From positions 23,940-87,939 of the forward strand of contig JADGRL010000006.1 in NCBI GenBank assembly GCA_017880865.1: a stretch of 64,000 nt of DNA. Reading direction: 5' to 3'. The notes beneath the pieces were generated by a model. It was not told the origin of the DNA. It was given only the letters and a program-made list of their open reading frames with translations, and ran no database searches. The DNA comes from Gallionella sp. (GTDB lineage Bacteria > Pseudomonadota > Gammaproteobacteria > Burkholderiales > Gallionellaceae). Both the position numbers and the translations under genes were made by a program. Position 1 is the stretch's first letter, and each line of letters starts with the position of its first letter. Shown here piece after piece: positions 47,302 to 57,509 of this stretch.

Positions 47302-47952
47302 CTAACCTTTTTGCGGCAACATTGCCAAGATAGTCGTGGTCGCCGACACCTTGTCGCCGATGCTGACTTTCACGGCGGCGTCCAGCGGAAGATACACATC
47401 CACGCGCGAACCGAAACGGATGAAGCCGTAGCGCTGACCGCGCGTCAGCGTGTCGCCAGCCTTGGTGTAACACAGGATGCGACGCGCGATCAAACCAGCC
47501 ACCTGAACAAAGGTCACGGTTTGTCCGTCGACGGTCTTGAGTACCACCGCATTGCGCTCGTTATCGGTTGACGCCTTGTCCAGGTCGGCATTCACAAATT
47601 TGCCAGGGAAATATTGGATTTTTTCCACTTTACCATCGGCCGGGCTGCGGTTGGAATGCACGTTGAACACATTCATGAACACGCTGATCAGGATTGCCTC
47701 GCGTTGCCCATAAGGATCTTGTATGCGCTCGACCTTGATGACGCGGCCGTCGCACGGCGACAACACCGCACCGGCATCTTGCGGGATTTCACGTGGCGGG
47801 TCGCGGAAGAATTGCAGCACGAATGCGGCGATGATCCACAACGGAATAGACCATGCGGCACACCAGAAGGTGGCAGCGATAGCCAAAACGAAGGAAATGG
47901 CCAAAAACGGCCAACCTTCGCGTGCGATGATAGGGTGCGGATAGTTAGTCAT
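47302..47952 (-). CDS. psd: Phosphatidylserine decarboxylase proenzyme (short type)
   Basis: A 216-residue membrane-bound proenzyme that turns phosphatidylserine into phosphatidylethanolamine. It self-cleaves at Gly-Ser in [11 protein letters not shown] near the C-terminus, creating the pyruvoyl group. The short length without the long N-terminal domain places it in the archaeal-type subfamily used by many betaproteobacteria. It is paired with pssA downstream. Confidence 0.95.
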   Translation of the reverse strand: MTNYPHPIIAREGWPFLAISFVLAIAATFWCAAWSIPLWIIAAFVLQFFRDPPREIPQDAGAVLSPCDGRVIKVERIQDPYGQREAILISVFMNVFNVHSNRSPADGKVEKIQYFPGKFVNADLDKASTDNERNAVVLKTVDGQTVTFVQVAGLIARRILCYTKAGDTLTRGQRYGFIRFGSRVDVYLPLDAAVKVSIGDKVSATTTILAMLPQKG

Positions 47953-48060
47953 ATGATTGTTATTTATTATTAGCCGTTAGTCGTTAGTTGAAAGCACTAG
48001 TCGCTAATCGAAGAAAAGGGTTTGGCCTTTGACTTGCGACTAACGTCTATCGACTGCTGT

Positions 48061-49098
<1,038 letters not shown>

Positions 49099-49590
49099 TT
49101 AAAGTTTCAAAATCCTATCGCCGCGCCCAATGCCGGAAGCACCGGTACGCACCGTTTCCAAAATCAGGTCGCGATCAATCGCCTGCAAAAAACTGTCCAG
49201 TTTAGCGCAAGTATCGGTCAACTCGATGGTGCAAGTAGATTCCGATTCGTCTATCACACGTCCATGAAAAATATTCGTCACGCGCTTCAACTCATCGCAC
49301 ACCAAGCCTTGCGCTCGCACTTTGACCAGCATCAACTCGCGCTCCAGATGTTCGCCTTCGCTCAGATCCATTACAGCAGCGACATCAATCAACTTATTTA
49401 GCTGTTTATTGATCTGATCGATGATCGCGTCCGAACCGCTTGTGACGATGGTCATGCGTGATAACGTCGGGTCTTCCGTCGGCGCGACCGTCAGTGACTC
49501 GATATTATAACCGCGCGCCGAAAACAGTCCCGCTACTCGTGACAACGCACCGGCTTCGTTTTCCATCAGCAAAGAAATAATATGTCGCAT
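49099..49590 (-). CDS. ilvH: Acetolactate synthase small subunit
   Basis: A 163-residue regulatory subunit with an N-terminal ACT domain (RHIISLLMENEAGALSRVAG) that binds valine, plus a C-terminal half that activates the large subunit. Start at 49590 overlaps the ilvI stop by one base (TAATG). The longer frame is a shadow of ilvI. Confidence 0.97.
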   Translation of the reverse strand: MRHIISLLMENEAGALSRVAGLFSARGYNIESLTVAPTEDPTLSRMTIVTSGSDAIIDQINKQLNKLIDVAAVMDLSEGEHLERELMLVKVRAQGLVCDELKRVTNIFHGRVIDESESTCTIELTDTCAKLDSFLQAIDRDLILETVRTGASGIGRGDRILKL

Positions 49591-51299
49591 TACAAATCCT
49601 CCGCCAAAATAACTTCCGACAACCCCTTGCCGCCTGGCACCATCGGGAACACATTCTCGGTCGGGTCGGTACGAAAATCCATGAACACCAGATCGTTTTT
49701 GCGCGCGAAGGCTTCTTTCAATGCCGGCTCGACATCCGAAGGTTTGTCGATACGCATGCCGATATGCCCATAAGCCTCGGCCAATTTTACAAAATCCGGC
49801 AAAGCATCCATATAAGACTCGGAATAACGGTTGCCGTGGAAGAACTGCTGCCACTGGCGCACCATGCCGAGATAACGATTGTTCAGCGACAACACCTTGA
49901 GCGGCAGATGGAATTGCTTGCAGGTGGACAGCTCCTGTATGTTCATCTGGATGCTGCCTTCGCCGGTCACACAGGCCACTGTCGCGCCCGGATTGACCAG
50001 CTGCACACCCATCGCGGCCGGCAAGCCGAAGCCCATCGTACCTAGCCCGCCGGAGTTGATCCAGCGACGCGGTTTATCGAACTTGTAATATTGCGCCGCC
50101 CACATCTGATGCTGACCGACATCCGAGGTGATGAAGGCATCGCCGCCGGTAATCTCGTAGAGTTTCTCGATCACAAATTGCGGCTTGATGATCTCGGTAG
50201 AATTTTTGTAACGCAATCCCCCGCCCTTGATGCGCCACTCATCTACCTGTTTCCACCAAGCGGTCATAGCTGACGCGTCGGACTTTTGTTTGCTGCTGCG
50301 CAATGCGCCCAACAATTGTTCCAGCACCAATTTCAGATCGCCCACCACGGGTACGTCCACTTTGACGCGTTTGGCGATCGAGGAAGGATCGATATCGATG
50401 TGGATGATTTTACGTGGCACTTGGGCAAAATGTTCGACGTTGCCGATCACCCGATCATCGAAGCGTGCACCGACGGCCAACAACACATCGCAGTGGTGCA
50501 TCGCCATGTTAGCCTCGTAGGTGCCATGCATCCCCGGCATTCCGACAAACTGCTTGTCATTGGCCGGATAACCGCCCAAACCCATCAGCGTGTTGGTGCA
50601 AGGGACATTAAGCATCCGCACCAGCTCGGTCAATTGCAAAGATGCGCCGGACAACACCACGCCGCCACCGGCATAAATCATCGGGCGCTTTGCTTCCAGC
50701 AGCATTTTCGCGGCGCGCTCAATCTGCGTGTTATCGGCTTTGCCTACCGGATTGTAAGAACGGATAGTGACACTGCCCGGATAAATGAATTCGGCTTTAT
50801 GACTGGATATGTCCTTGGGAATATCCACCAGCACCGGCCCGGGGCGTCCTGACTTGGCCAAATAAAAAGCTTTCTTGATGGTCGGCGCGATGTCTTTCAC
50901 GTCTTTAATCAAAAAATTATGCTTCACGCATGGACGGGTAATGCCCACCGCGTCAACTTCCTGAAAAGCATCTTCGCCGATTGCATAACTTGGGACCTGA
51001 CCGCTGATGACCACCATCGGAATCGAGTCCATATACGCTGTGGCAATCCCGGTAACTGCATTGGTCAGGCCGGGGCCGGAGGTGACCAATGCCACGCCGA
51101 CTTTGTCAGATGAACGCGCATAGCCATCCGCAGCATGCACTGCCGCCTGCTCATGGCGCACCAAAATGTGTTTGACCTTATCCTGCTGAAACAGCGCATC
51201 ATAAATATGCAGCACTGCGCCGCCGGGGTAACCGAACAGGTATTCAACCCCCTCTTCCTGCAAACAGCGGATAGCAATTTCCGCACCAGTCAACTCCAT
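49590..51299 (-). CDS. ilvI: Acetolactate synthase large subunit
   Basis: A 569-residue ThDP- and FAD-dependent catalytic subunit condensing two pyruvates, or pyruvate and 2-oxobutyrate. The ThDP glutamate is in YPGGAVLHIYDAL...HEQAAVHAADGYAR. The ThDP/Mg motif is GEGSIQMNIQELSTCKQ, ending ...LNNRYLG. A start at 51299 (MELTGAEIAIRCLQEEGVEYLFG) is the family start. It is the first gene of the ilv operon. Confidence 0.97.
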   Translation of the reverse strand: MELTGAEIAIRCLQEEGVEYLFGYPGGAVLHIYDALFQQDKVKHILVRHEQAAVHAADGYARSSDKVGVALVTSGPGLTNAVTGIATAYMDSIPMVVISGQVPSYAIGEDAFQEVDAVGITRPCVKHNFLIKDVKDIAPTIKKAFYLAKSGRPGPVLVDIPKDISSHKAEFIYPGSVTIRSYNPVGKADNTQIERAAKMLLEAKRPMIYAGGGVVLSGASLQLTELVRMLNVPCTNTLMGLGGYPANDKQFVGMPGMHGTYEANMAMHHCDVLLAVGARFDDRVIGNVEHFAQVPRKIIHIDIDPSSIAKRVKVDVPVVGDLKLVLEQLLGALRSSKQKSDASAMTAWWKQVDEWRIKGGGLRYKNSTEIIKPQFVIEKLYEITGGDAFITSDVGQHQMWAAQYYKFDKPRRWINSGGLGTMGFGLPAAMGVQLVNPGATVACVTGEGSIQMNIQELSTCKQFHLPLKVLSLNNRYLGMVRQWQQFFHGNRYSESYMDALPDFVKLAEAYGHIGMRIDKPSDVEPALKEAFARKNDLVFMDFRTDPTENVFPMVPGGKGLSEVILAEDL

Positions 51300-51336
51300 C
51301 ACAAACACCCTAAATATAAACGACGTAGAACCGCGT

Positions 51337-51365
51337 AAGATAATGGTTGGCGGCGTTTTGGTCAA
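51337..51365 (-). promoter_or_regulatory. Sigma-70 promoter of the ilv operon
   Basis: On the minus strand TTGACC (51365-51360), 17-bp spacer, TATCTT (51342-51337). The start would fall near 51330, leaving a ~31-base leader with no leader peptide, unlike leuA. Confidence 0.7.
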
Positions 51366-51440
51366 CCATTGCCGTGTTACCCCGACATAGCCTCAAGCGA
51401 CATGGGTAACAATTTGTTACAATAAACACATTAGCAAAGG

Positions 51441-52019
51441 GTGATAAAACTGTGTACTTCCGCTGAATTAAGCCAATTTCTCAGCAGCGTCGAGCGTCGC
51501 GCATTTAAACATGCGGTTTTTGCCGTGCGCGACGATCACACTGCATTGGACATCGTTCAAGACGCGATGCTCAAGCTTGCCGAGAAGTATGGCGACAAAC
51601 CGGCCGAAGAGTTGCCGATGTTGTTCCAGCGCATTTTGCAAAATACCATCCGGGATCATTATCGCAGACAAAAGGTTCGATCCTCCTGGGTAACCCTGTT
51701 TTCCGGCTTGCAAACCAAAAACGATGAAGAAGAATTCGATCCGCTGGACGTGCTCGAAGACAGCGAAAACCAGACCACCCCTGCCGCCCCCTATGCATCC
51801 TTACAACAGAGCCAAATTATTGCGCTAATCGAACAAGCGCTCGGCAAACTTCCAGCACGTCAACGCGAAGCCTTCCTGCTGCGTTACTGGGAGGGACTAG
51901 ACACAACCGAGACCGCGGCAGCGATGGGCTGTTCCGAGGGCAGTGTAAAAACTCACTGCTCACGCGCTGTGCATGCACTTGCTGTCTCCCTTAAAGCAAA
52001 AGGAGTAGAACTACCATGA
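51441..52019 (+). CDS. ECF-type RNA polymerase sigma factor
   Basis: A 192-residue sigma-70 family protein. Region 2 is at ~15-75 (DDHTALDIVQDAMLKLAEKY, QRILQNTIRDHYRR). Region 4 is at ~130-185 (LPARQREAFLLRYWEGLDTTETAAAMGCSEGSVKTH). It lacks regions 1 and 3. The GTG start at 51441 is uncertain. It overlaps the DUF3619 gene by an ATGA, and that protein is a plausible membrane anti-sigma factor. This gene trio is common in betaproteobacteria. Regulon unknown. Confidence 0.9.
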   Translation: MIKLCTSAELSQFLSSVERRAFKHAVFAVRDDHTALDIVQDAMLKLAEKYGDKPAEELPMLFQRILQNTIRDHYRRQKVRSSWVTLFSGLQTKNDEEEFDPLDVLEDSENQTTPAAPYASLQQSQIIALIEQALGKLPARQREAFLLRYWEGLDTTETAAAMGCSEGSVKTHCSRAVHALAVSLKAKGVELP

Positions 52020-52372
52020 CTAACAAAGATATTTATAAATTAGATCCAGGAAAAATAGCTCAATTGCTGACCCAAAGTAGCCGACAATTGGATGAGGTCA
52101 CCTTATCCGCATTGTTCAACGCGCGCCAGAACGCGCTGAAAAGACAATCAGTACGGGCACCCGTTTTTACGCTTGCTCCAGCTTCCGCACATGTTCACTG
52201 GGCAGATAGGCTGGTACCGCACTCGGCACAGCCATGGGTGGCCGCAGCATTACTAATTGCGACACTCATCGTCGGAACGGGGGTTTGGCAACACGTTCAA
52301 GAACAGCAAATTAACGAGCTCGACGTGGCGATTTTAACTGACGACCTGCCAATTGAGGCTTTCGTTGAATAA
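52016..52372 (+). CDS. DUF3619-type single-pass membrane protein
   Basis: A 118-residue protein with a cytoplasmic N-terminal part, one membrane helix (WVAAALLIATLIVGTGVW, ~80-97), and a short periplasmic acidic end. Matches DUF3619 in size and in its place after an ECF sigma gene with overlapping start. The topology and coupling are those of anti-sigma factors, but the ZAS zinc motif is absent, so that role is inference. Confidence 0.8.
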   Translation: MTNKDIYKLDPGKIAQLLTQSSRQLDEVTLSALFNARQNALKRQSVRAPVFTLAPASAHVHWADRLVPHSAQPWVAAALLIATLIVGTGVWQHVQEQQINELDVAILTDDLPIEAFVE

Positions 52373-52393
52373 TTTCTGGAAGCGCTTTAACGA

Positions 52394-52828
52394 ATGAATA
52401 GTTTTGTGACTGTTCAAACGCAAAACTATGTGGTTGCTGTGTTTCTGCTGCTGTGCTTGAGTATACCTAACAGCGCCTCGGCACAGTCTTGGCGTTCCCT
52501 CACCTCAACGCAACGAGAAGCTCTTGCCCCCGTGGTGCAACAGTGGGACACCCTGCCGGAACTCCAACGGCACCGGCTGCTCGAAACAGCCAAACACTAC
52601 TCACAACTGACACCCGAACAAAAGCAACGCTACCACGACCGCTTGGAAAAATGGAGCAAGCTCACGCCGGAACAACGTGAAGCCGCCCGTATAAAATATC
52701 GCGCCTTTAACAAACTACCGGCAAAAGAACGTGAAAAGGTAAAACAAAAACTCAAAGAGGAACACGCAAGAAAAGCCCAGCAGTCAGCCAGCGGGGTTTC
52801 TTCTTCACCGGTCACCAATCAGCAGTAA
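52394..52828 (+). CDS. DUF3106-type exported protein
   Basis: A 144-residue exported protein with signal peptide (VAVFLLLCLSIPNSASA). Repeated helical units each follow LT.TQREALAPV / LTPEQKQRYHDRLEKWSKLTPEQREAARIKY. The unit WxxLTPEQRxxxxxx is typical of DUF3106. The C-terminus is Lys/Glu- then Ser-rich. It probably belongs to the sigma/DUF3619 operon (21 bp gap). Function unknown, with a resemblance to CpxP/Spy-like envelope helpers in its LT-x-x-Q repeats. Confidence 0.8.
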   Translation: MNSFVTVQTQNYVVAVFLLLCLSIPNSASAQSWRSLTSTQREALAPVVQQWDTLPELQRHRLLETAKHYSQLTPEQKQRYHDRLEKWSKLTPEQREAARIKYRAFNKLPAKEREKVKQKLKEEHARKAQQSASGVSSSPVTNQQ

Positions 52829-53905
52829 TCAGCGTCGCTCAGTCCACCACAACATCGCCATCCCAAGCAATAAAAATAATCCGGTCATCGCCGTGGCACT
52901 GATGAAGGGCTGCCAGTTATTGAGCGCACCCAAGCTGGCAAATAAGCGACCTACAAAATGAAACACCAGACCTAGCACTATCCCCAGGAATATCATCGCA
53001 CCGACTCCACCTGCACGCCGATGGTAAGATGCAAATGGTAGCGCCAGCAACATCATCACCAGTAACGCAAAAGGATAAACCAGCTTGTTCCACATCGCGA
53101 TTTCATAGCGCGCACTTTTTTGGCGGTTGTCGCGCAAGTGTTCGGCATATTGATAGAGACTCCACGCCGACATCTGCTCTGGCACTACCAGCAGCACACT
53201 AAAAATTCCCGGACTCAACGCCGAACGCCACTCCTGAAGCGGCTGAACATTGATATTCGCGCCCTCTTTGCCAAAGCGCGTTTCCAATACCTCTTCGAGC
53301 TGCCAACGCCCTTCCTCGATAAAATTTGCCCGCTTGGCATTGATAATAGACTGCAAGTGGTAAGTTTCATCGAATTGGTAAATATCGATATTCGACAAAC
53401 TGGTATCCGGCATCACGTTCTTCACATTCACAAAGCTGCGCTCATCCTTGACCCAAACGCCGGAACGAAATTCCTTCAGAGAAACTTGCGCGTTCTGCGC
53501 CTTCAAACGCAATTTCTGCGCCATCCGCTCACTCGGCGGCGCAAGCAATTCGCCACAAACAAAACTCAACACCACCAGTGGCAAGGCAATCTTGAACAGC
53601 GCGCCGACCATCTGCCAAAGCGATGCGCCGGAAGATCGAAAAACGGTCAATTCCGAACTGGCTGCCATTTGCACCAGCGCAACAATAGTGCCGATTAGCA
53701 CCGCCACCGGAAACAGCTCGTAGACATGACCGGGAATGGTCAGCATCACGAACAGCAACACATAACCCATGTGATACTGCCCCTGCCCCATCACATTCAG
53801 TTCATGAATCAGATCCAGAAATGCGAACAGCATGATGAGCGCGGAAAATACTAATGCGATGCTAAAGTAAATTTCGCGGCCGAGATAACGTGTCAGCAAG
53901 TTCAT
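52829..53905 (-). CDS. lptG: LPS export permease LptG
   Basis: A 358-residue inner-membrane subunit of the LptBFG transporter that extracts lipopolysaccharide for delivery to the outer membrane. Six membrane helices surround a periplasmic jellyroll. LGREIYFSIALVFSALIMLF and SSELTVFRSSGASLWQM are typical. The start overlaps the lptF stop (ATGA). Confidence 0.95.
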   Translation of the reverse strand: MNLLTRYLGREIYFSIALVFSALIMLFAFLDLIHELNVMGQGQYHMGYVLLFVMLTIPGHVYELFPVAVLIGTIVALVQMAASSELTVFRSSGASLWQMVGALFKIALPLVVLSFVCGELLAPPSERMAQKLRLKAQNAQVSLKEFRSGVWVKDERSFVNVKNVMPDTSLSNIDIYQFDETYHLQSIINAKRANFIEEGRWQLEEVLETRFGKEGANINVQPLQEWRSALSPGIFSVLLVVPEQMSAWSLYQYAEHLRDNRQKSARYEIAMWNKLVYPFALLVMMLLALPFASYHRRAGGVGAMIFLGIVLGLVFHFVGRLFASLGALNNWQPFISATAMTGLFLLLGMAMLWWTERR

Positions 53906-55077
53906 ACCTTCACCTCGGGTTTTTGCTTAGCGACCCTCTTCCAGAGGGAGACTGAGAACAATGTCATGCGGCGGTAAAACATAAACGCCGTTAACGTCAG
54001 CATCACCGCATGTATGCCCCACAGTCCGATGCCGGGCAACAGTTTACCTTGGGCTACCCAGGCATTGGTGACACTGATCATATTGTTATAAAGCATATAC
54101 AGCACGATCGCCAAAATCAAATTAAGCGAACGACCCGCTCGCGGATTGACGTAACTCAATGGAATCGCCAACAGAGCAAGAATCGTTGCGCTGATCGGCA
54201 ACCCGACCCGCCATTCCAGCTCGGAGAGATTCCACGTTGTGGGATTGTTCCATAACTCCAGCGTCGACATGGTGCGTAGCTGAGGCTCGGCCTGTTTGAC
54301 AGGCGCGGTATCAATGCGTATCGCATAGCGTTCAAATTCCACGATGCGATAATCGCGCTGACCAGGCGTGCCTTCATAACGCGTACCATTGAGCAACACC
54401 AAAAAACGATCCCCGTTCGTCCGCGTTTCCTGCAAACCTTGGCGCGCCACCATCGTGCCGAGTTTGCCGTTTTGCTCGGATTGCACAAAAATATTGCCAA
54501 CGCGGTTGGAGCCCACATCGACGTTATCAACAAAATACACCCGGTCGGCCTGCTTGGACTCGCGGAACATGCCCGGTGTCGCGGCCATGACATCATCACG
54601 ACTTTCCAATTTACTCTTGAACTCGTCGGCCTTACGCAGCGCCCACGGCGACAGCAACAGGCTGAGCAGTGCAATCAAACACACCACCGGCACGGCATAC
54701 CATAAGACCGGACGTATCCAGCGCGTCAACCCAATGCCGGAACAAAACCACACCACCATCTCGCTGTCGCGATAGCAGCGCGACAAGGTAAGCAGAATGG
54801 AAATGAACAAACTGATGGAAAGCAATACCGGCAGATAATTCATGGCACTGAAGCCCAGCAGTGCCAAAACCCCATCCACGGCAATCACACCACTGACCGC
54901 CTCGCTTAACAGGCGTATCAGCTGGCTGACCACCACAATACCGAGCAGCACTGCGAATACCAGCAATCCAGTACTGGCAAATTCACCAACCAAAGTACGA
55001 TGAAAAATCCCCGCGCGCGATGGCTTTGACTTTATACGGTAAGTTTGCGGATAATCGGGCATCTGGTCATCTAACAT
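53902..55077 (-). CDS. lptF: LPS export permease LptF
   Basis: A 391-residue partner of LptG with the same topology: helices near 30-60, 75-100 and 120-145, a periplasmic domain, then three C-terminal helices. Family proteins usually begin at the IFHRTLVGEF segment, so the N-terminal ~23 residues (MLDDQMPDYPQ...) may be an extension or a mis-set start. Divergent from pepA across 34 bp, as in many proteobacteria. Confidence 0.94.
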   Translation of the reverse strand: MLDDQMPDYPQTYRIKSKPSRAGIFHRTLVGEFASTGLLVFAVLLGIVVVSQLIRLLSEAVSGVIAVDGVLALLGFSAMNYLPVLLSISLFISILLTLSRCYRDSEMVVWFCSGIGLTRWIRPVLWYAVPVVCLIALLSLLLSPWALRKADEFKSKLESRDDVMAATPGMFRESKQADRVYFVDNVDVGSNRVGNIFVQSEQNGKLGTMVARQGLQETRTNGDRFLVLLNGTRYEGTPGQRDYRIVEFERYAIRIDTAPVKQAEPQLRTMSTLELWNNPTTWNLSELEWRVGLPISATILALLAIPLSYVNPRAGRSLNLILAIVLYMLYNNMISVTNAWVAQGKLLPGIGLWGIHAVMLTLTAFMFYRRMTLFSVSLWKRVAKQKPEVKV

Positions 55078-55111
55078 CTGGGCGTAGGTTTTTCAATTTA
55101 AGGAGCAACTC

Positions 55112-56605
55112 GTGGAATTTAGCATAAAACAAAGCAGTCCGGAAAAACAGCGCAGTGATTGCGTGGTCGTCGGCGTATATGAAAGCGGCAAACTCTCGGC
55201 GGCAGCACAGATGCTGGACAAGGCTGCGGCACATCACTTAAGCGATCTGATCGCGCGCGGCGACATGAATGGCAAGGTCGGCAGCACCTTGATGCTGCAC
55301 CACGTTACCAACATCATTGCCGAACGCGTGTTGCTGGTAGGCTTGGGCAAAACCAATGAATTTGCGACCAAACAATTTCTCGATGTGGTGCGCGCCACTT
55401 TTGGCGCACTGCAAAAAACGGCTTGCAAAGATGCCGCACTATATCTCACTGACCTGTCCGTCAAGGGTCGCGATGAAGCCTGGAAGATCATGCAGACCGT
55501 GCTGATCGCTGCCGAATCCGACTACCGATTCGACCAATTCAAGAGCAAGCCTGCCGACGCGACCACACTGCGCAAAATTCTGCTCGGCTGTGCCGACAAA
55601 CCCGGCAGCGCCGCACAAGCCGCACTGAATCACGCCACCGCTACCGCACACGGCATGAAATTGACCAAGGATTTAGGCAACTTGCCGGGCAACATCTGCA
55701 CGCCGACTTATTTGGCCGACCAGGCCAAAGCCATCGCAAAACAGCACAAGCTTATAGTTACCGTGCTGGAAGAAAAGGACATGCAGAAACTCGGCATGCA
55801 TTCATTGCTATCCGTCACGCATGGTAGCCGTCAACCCGCCAAGCTGATCACGCTGGAATACCAGGGCGGCAACAAAAAGCAAAAACCTGTCGTGCTGGTC
55901 GGCAAGGGCATCACTTTCGACAGCGGCGGCATCTCGCTCAAGCCCGGCGCGGAAATGGATGAGATGAAATACGACATGTGCGGCGCCGCCAGCGTGCTCG
56001 GCACGATGCAGGCGATTGCCGAGATGGGCTTGAAGCTGAACGTGATCGCGGTGATCCCCAGCTGCGAGAATATGCCGGACGGCGCGGCCAGCAAACCCGG
56101 CGACATCGTGAAGAGCATGTCCGGCCAGACCATCGAAATCCTCAACACCGATGCCGAGGGTCGCTTGGTTTTGTGCGATGCGCTGACCTATGCCGCACGC
56201 TTTGAACCGGACACCGTGGTGGACATCGCCACGCTTACCGGTGCGTGTGTCATTGCACTGGGTCACGTTGCCAGCGGGCTGTTCAGCAACGAAGACAAGC
56301 TAGCCCGAGAGTTGCTGGATGCGGGCGAGTACACATATGACCGCGCTTGGCACATGCCGCTGTGGGATGACTATCAGCCGCTGCTGGATAGCAACTTTGC
56401 CGACATGCAGAACATCGGCGGGCGGGCCGGTGGCAGCATCACGGCCGCGTGCTTCCTGTCGCGCTTCACCAAGGATTACAGATGGGCGCATCTGGACATC
56501 GCCGGTACCGCATGGAAATCCGGCAAGGACAAAGGGGCAACGGGGCGTCCTGTGCCGCTACTTACCCAGTATTTAATCAAGCGCGCACAAACCGCCAAAG
56601 AATGA
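55112..56605 (+). CDS. pepA: Leucyl aminopeptidase
   Basis: A 497-residue M17 cytosolic aminopeptidase with two metals. The C-terminal domain has GKGITFDSGGISLKPG, the metal/catalytic motif NTDAEGRLVLCDAL, and Lys in the VGKGITFD segment. GTG start with AAGGAG 6 bp upstream. It overlaps holC by 4 bp; pepA-holC-valS is a conserved string. Confidence 0.97.
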   Translation: MEFSIKQSSPEKQRSDCVVVGVYESGKLSAAAQMLDKAAAHHLSDLIARGDMNGKVGSTLMLHHVTNIIAERVLLVGLGKTNEFATKQFLDVVRATFGALQKTACKDAALYLTDLSVKGRDEAWKIMQTVLIAAESDYRFDQFKSKPADATTLRKILLGCADKPGSAAQAALNHATATAHGMKLTKDLGNLPGNICTPTYLADQAKAIAKQHKLIVTVLEEKDMQKLGMHSLLSVTHGSRQPAKLITLEYQGGNKKQKPVVLVGKGITFDSGGISLKPGAEMDEMKYDMCGAASVLGTMQAIAEMGLKLNVIAVIPSCENMPDGAASKPGDIVKSMSGQTIEILNTDAEGRLVLCDALTYAARFEPDTVVDIATLTGACVIALGHVASGLFSNEDKLARELLDAGEYTYDRAWHMPLWDDYQPLLDSNFADMQNIGGRAGGSITAACFLSRFTKDYRWAHLDIAGTAWKSGKDKGATGRPVPLLTQYLIKRAQTAKE

Positions 56606-57075
56606 CCAAGGTGGACTTTTACACCGGCTCCGCCGACAAGCTGCGCACCGCTTGCCAGTTGAGCCACAAGGCCATGCAGAGCGGTGTTCGCACCGCCATC
56701 AGCTTGCCGGATGAGGCCACTTGCGATGCATTGGACAAACTGCTGTGGCAATATCCTGCCACGGCTTTTATTCCGCATTGTCGAAGCGACATCGAAGAAG
56801 CAGGATCATCGAACTGGCCTGTCCTGAACTTGTCGAAGTGGCCGGTTGTGCTGAACCACGGTGCCGAAAATGGTGGTGAAAAATTTCCGCATCATGATTT
56901 ATTGATTAGCCTGCACAACGAATGCGTGCCCTTCTTCAGCCGCTTCGAGCGTGTCATCGAGATCGTCGGACAGGACGAAGAAGACTCACGTCTGGGACGC
57001 GAACGCTATAAATTTTACAAGGATCGCGGCTATGAGCTGCGCCATATCGACTTATCGAAAACTCAAAATACATGA
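56602..57075 (+). CDS. holC: DNA polymerase III chi subunit (with inserted segment)
   Basis: A 157-residue clamp-loader accessory protein that links the tau complex to SSB. The typical start MTKVDFYTGSADKLRTACQL and the C-terminal RERYKFYKDRGYELRHIDLS are present. Between IPHCRS and PVVLNHGAE there is an unusual ~18-residue stretch, partly encoded by a repeat-like sequence (56817-56839), making the protein somewhat longer than usual. The start overlaps pepA (ATGA), and the end overlaps the next gene (ATGA). Confidence 0.92.
   Translation: MTKVDFYTGSADKLRTACQLSHKAMQSGVRTAISLPDEATCDALDKLLWQYPATAFIPHCRSDIEEAGSSNWPVLNLSKWPVVLNHGAENGGEKFPHHDLLISLHNECVPFFSRFERVIEIVGQDEEDSRLGRERYKFYKDRGYELRHIDLSKTQNT
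56817..56839 (+). repeat. Dispersed-repeat-like sequence inside holC
   Basis: The stretch GGCCTGTCCTGAACTTGTCG, continuing AAG, resembles a short repeat (TGTCCTGAGCTTGTCGAAG-like) seen in many proteobacterial intergenic regions. Here it is in frame in holC and encodes part of an extra segment. Identification is from memory of the motif. Confidence 0.5.
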
Positions 57076-57416
57076 GCCTCTTCAACTTATCCGGCAAAAA
57101 ACAAGACGGCGATTCATTTTCCGAACCGACCTTGCCGACCCGAACGATAGCCGATACGTCACTGCACAATTTACCAATGCTCACCGAAGTTGTCACAGGA
57201 GCTGGCACCTCGCTGTCACAGGCATTGGGCGAAGAGGAAACACAACAGTTCTTACATCGACTCGAAACACACCTCGAAACGCTATTCACGCAAAGGCTCG
57301 GCATCCGCCTCGAACAATTGCAACGAGTAGTCATCGACCAGGCGCTCGACGAACTCAAAGCCGAGTTGCCCGAACTGCTGCGCGAGGCGTTGAATGAGCA
57401 TCTAGAATCCCGTTAG
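57072..57416 (+). CDS. Conserved hypothetical protein between holC and valS
   Basis: A 114-residue soluble protein. The first ~50 residues are polar and probably disordered. Residues ~52-112 form an amphipathic helical region (EEETQQFLHRLETHLETLFTQ; LQRVVIDQALDELKAELPELLREAL). The start overlaps the holC stop. Small acidic proteins occur at this place in other betaproteobacteria, but I do not know a function. Confidence 0.75.
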   Translation: MSLFNLSGKKQDGDSFSEPTLPTRTIADTSLHNLPMLTEVVTGAGTSLSQALGEEETQQFLHRLETHLETLFTQRLGIRLEQLQRVVIDQALDELKAELPELLREALNEHLESR

Positions 57417-57429
57417 TTTCGCCCACCTT

Positions 57430-57438
57430 TGTTATAAT
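57430..57438 (+). promoter_or_regulatory. Extended -10 promoter of valS
   Basis: TGTTATAAT contains a perfect TATAAT (57433-57438) preceded by the extended TG element. No good -35 box lies 17 bp upstream. A start near 57445 would give a ~65-base leader to the valS ATG at 57510. Confidence 0.5.
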
Positions 57439-57509
57439 CGCGCACCCCTCAACTGAGCTCATAACCCGCTCTTTTGCTGCCTCACATATCGCAATGGAAC
57501 ACCCAAAAA

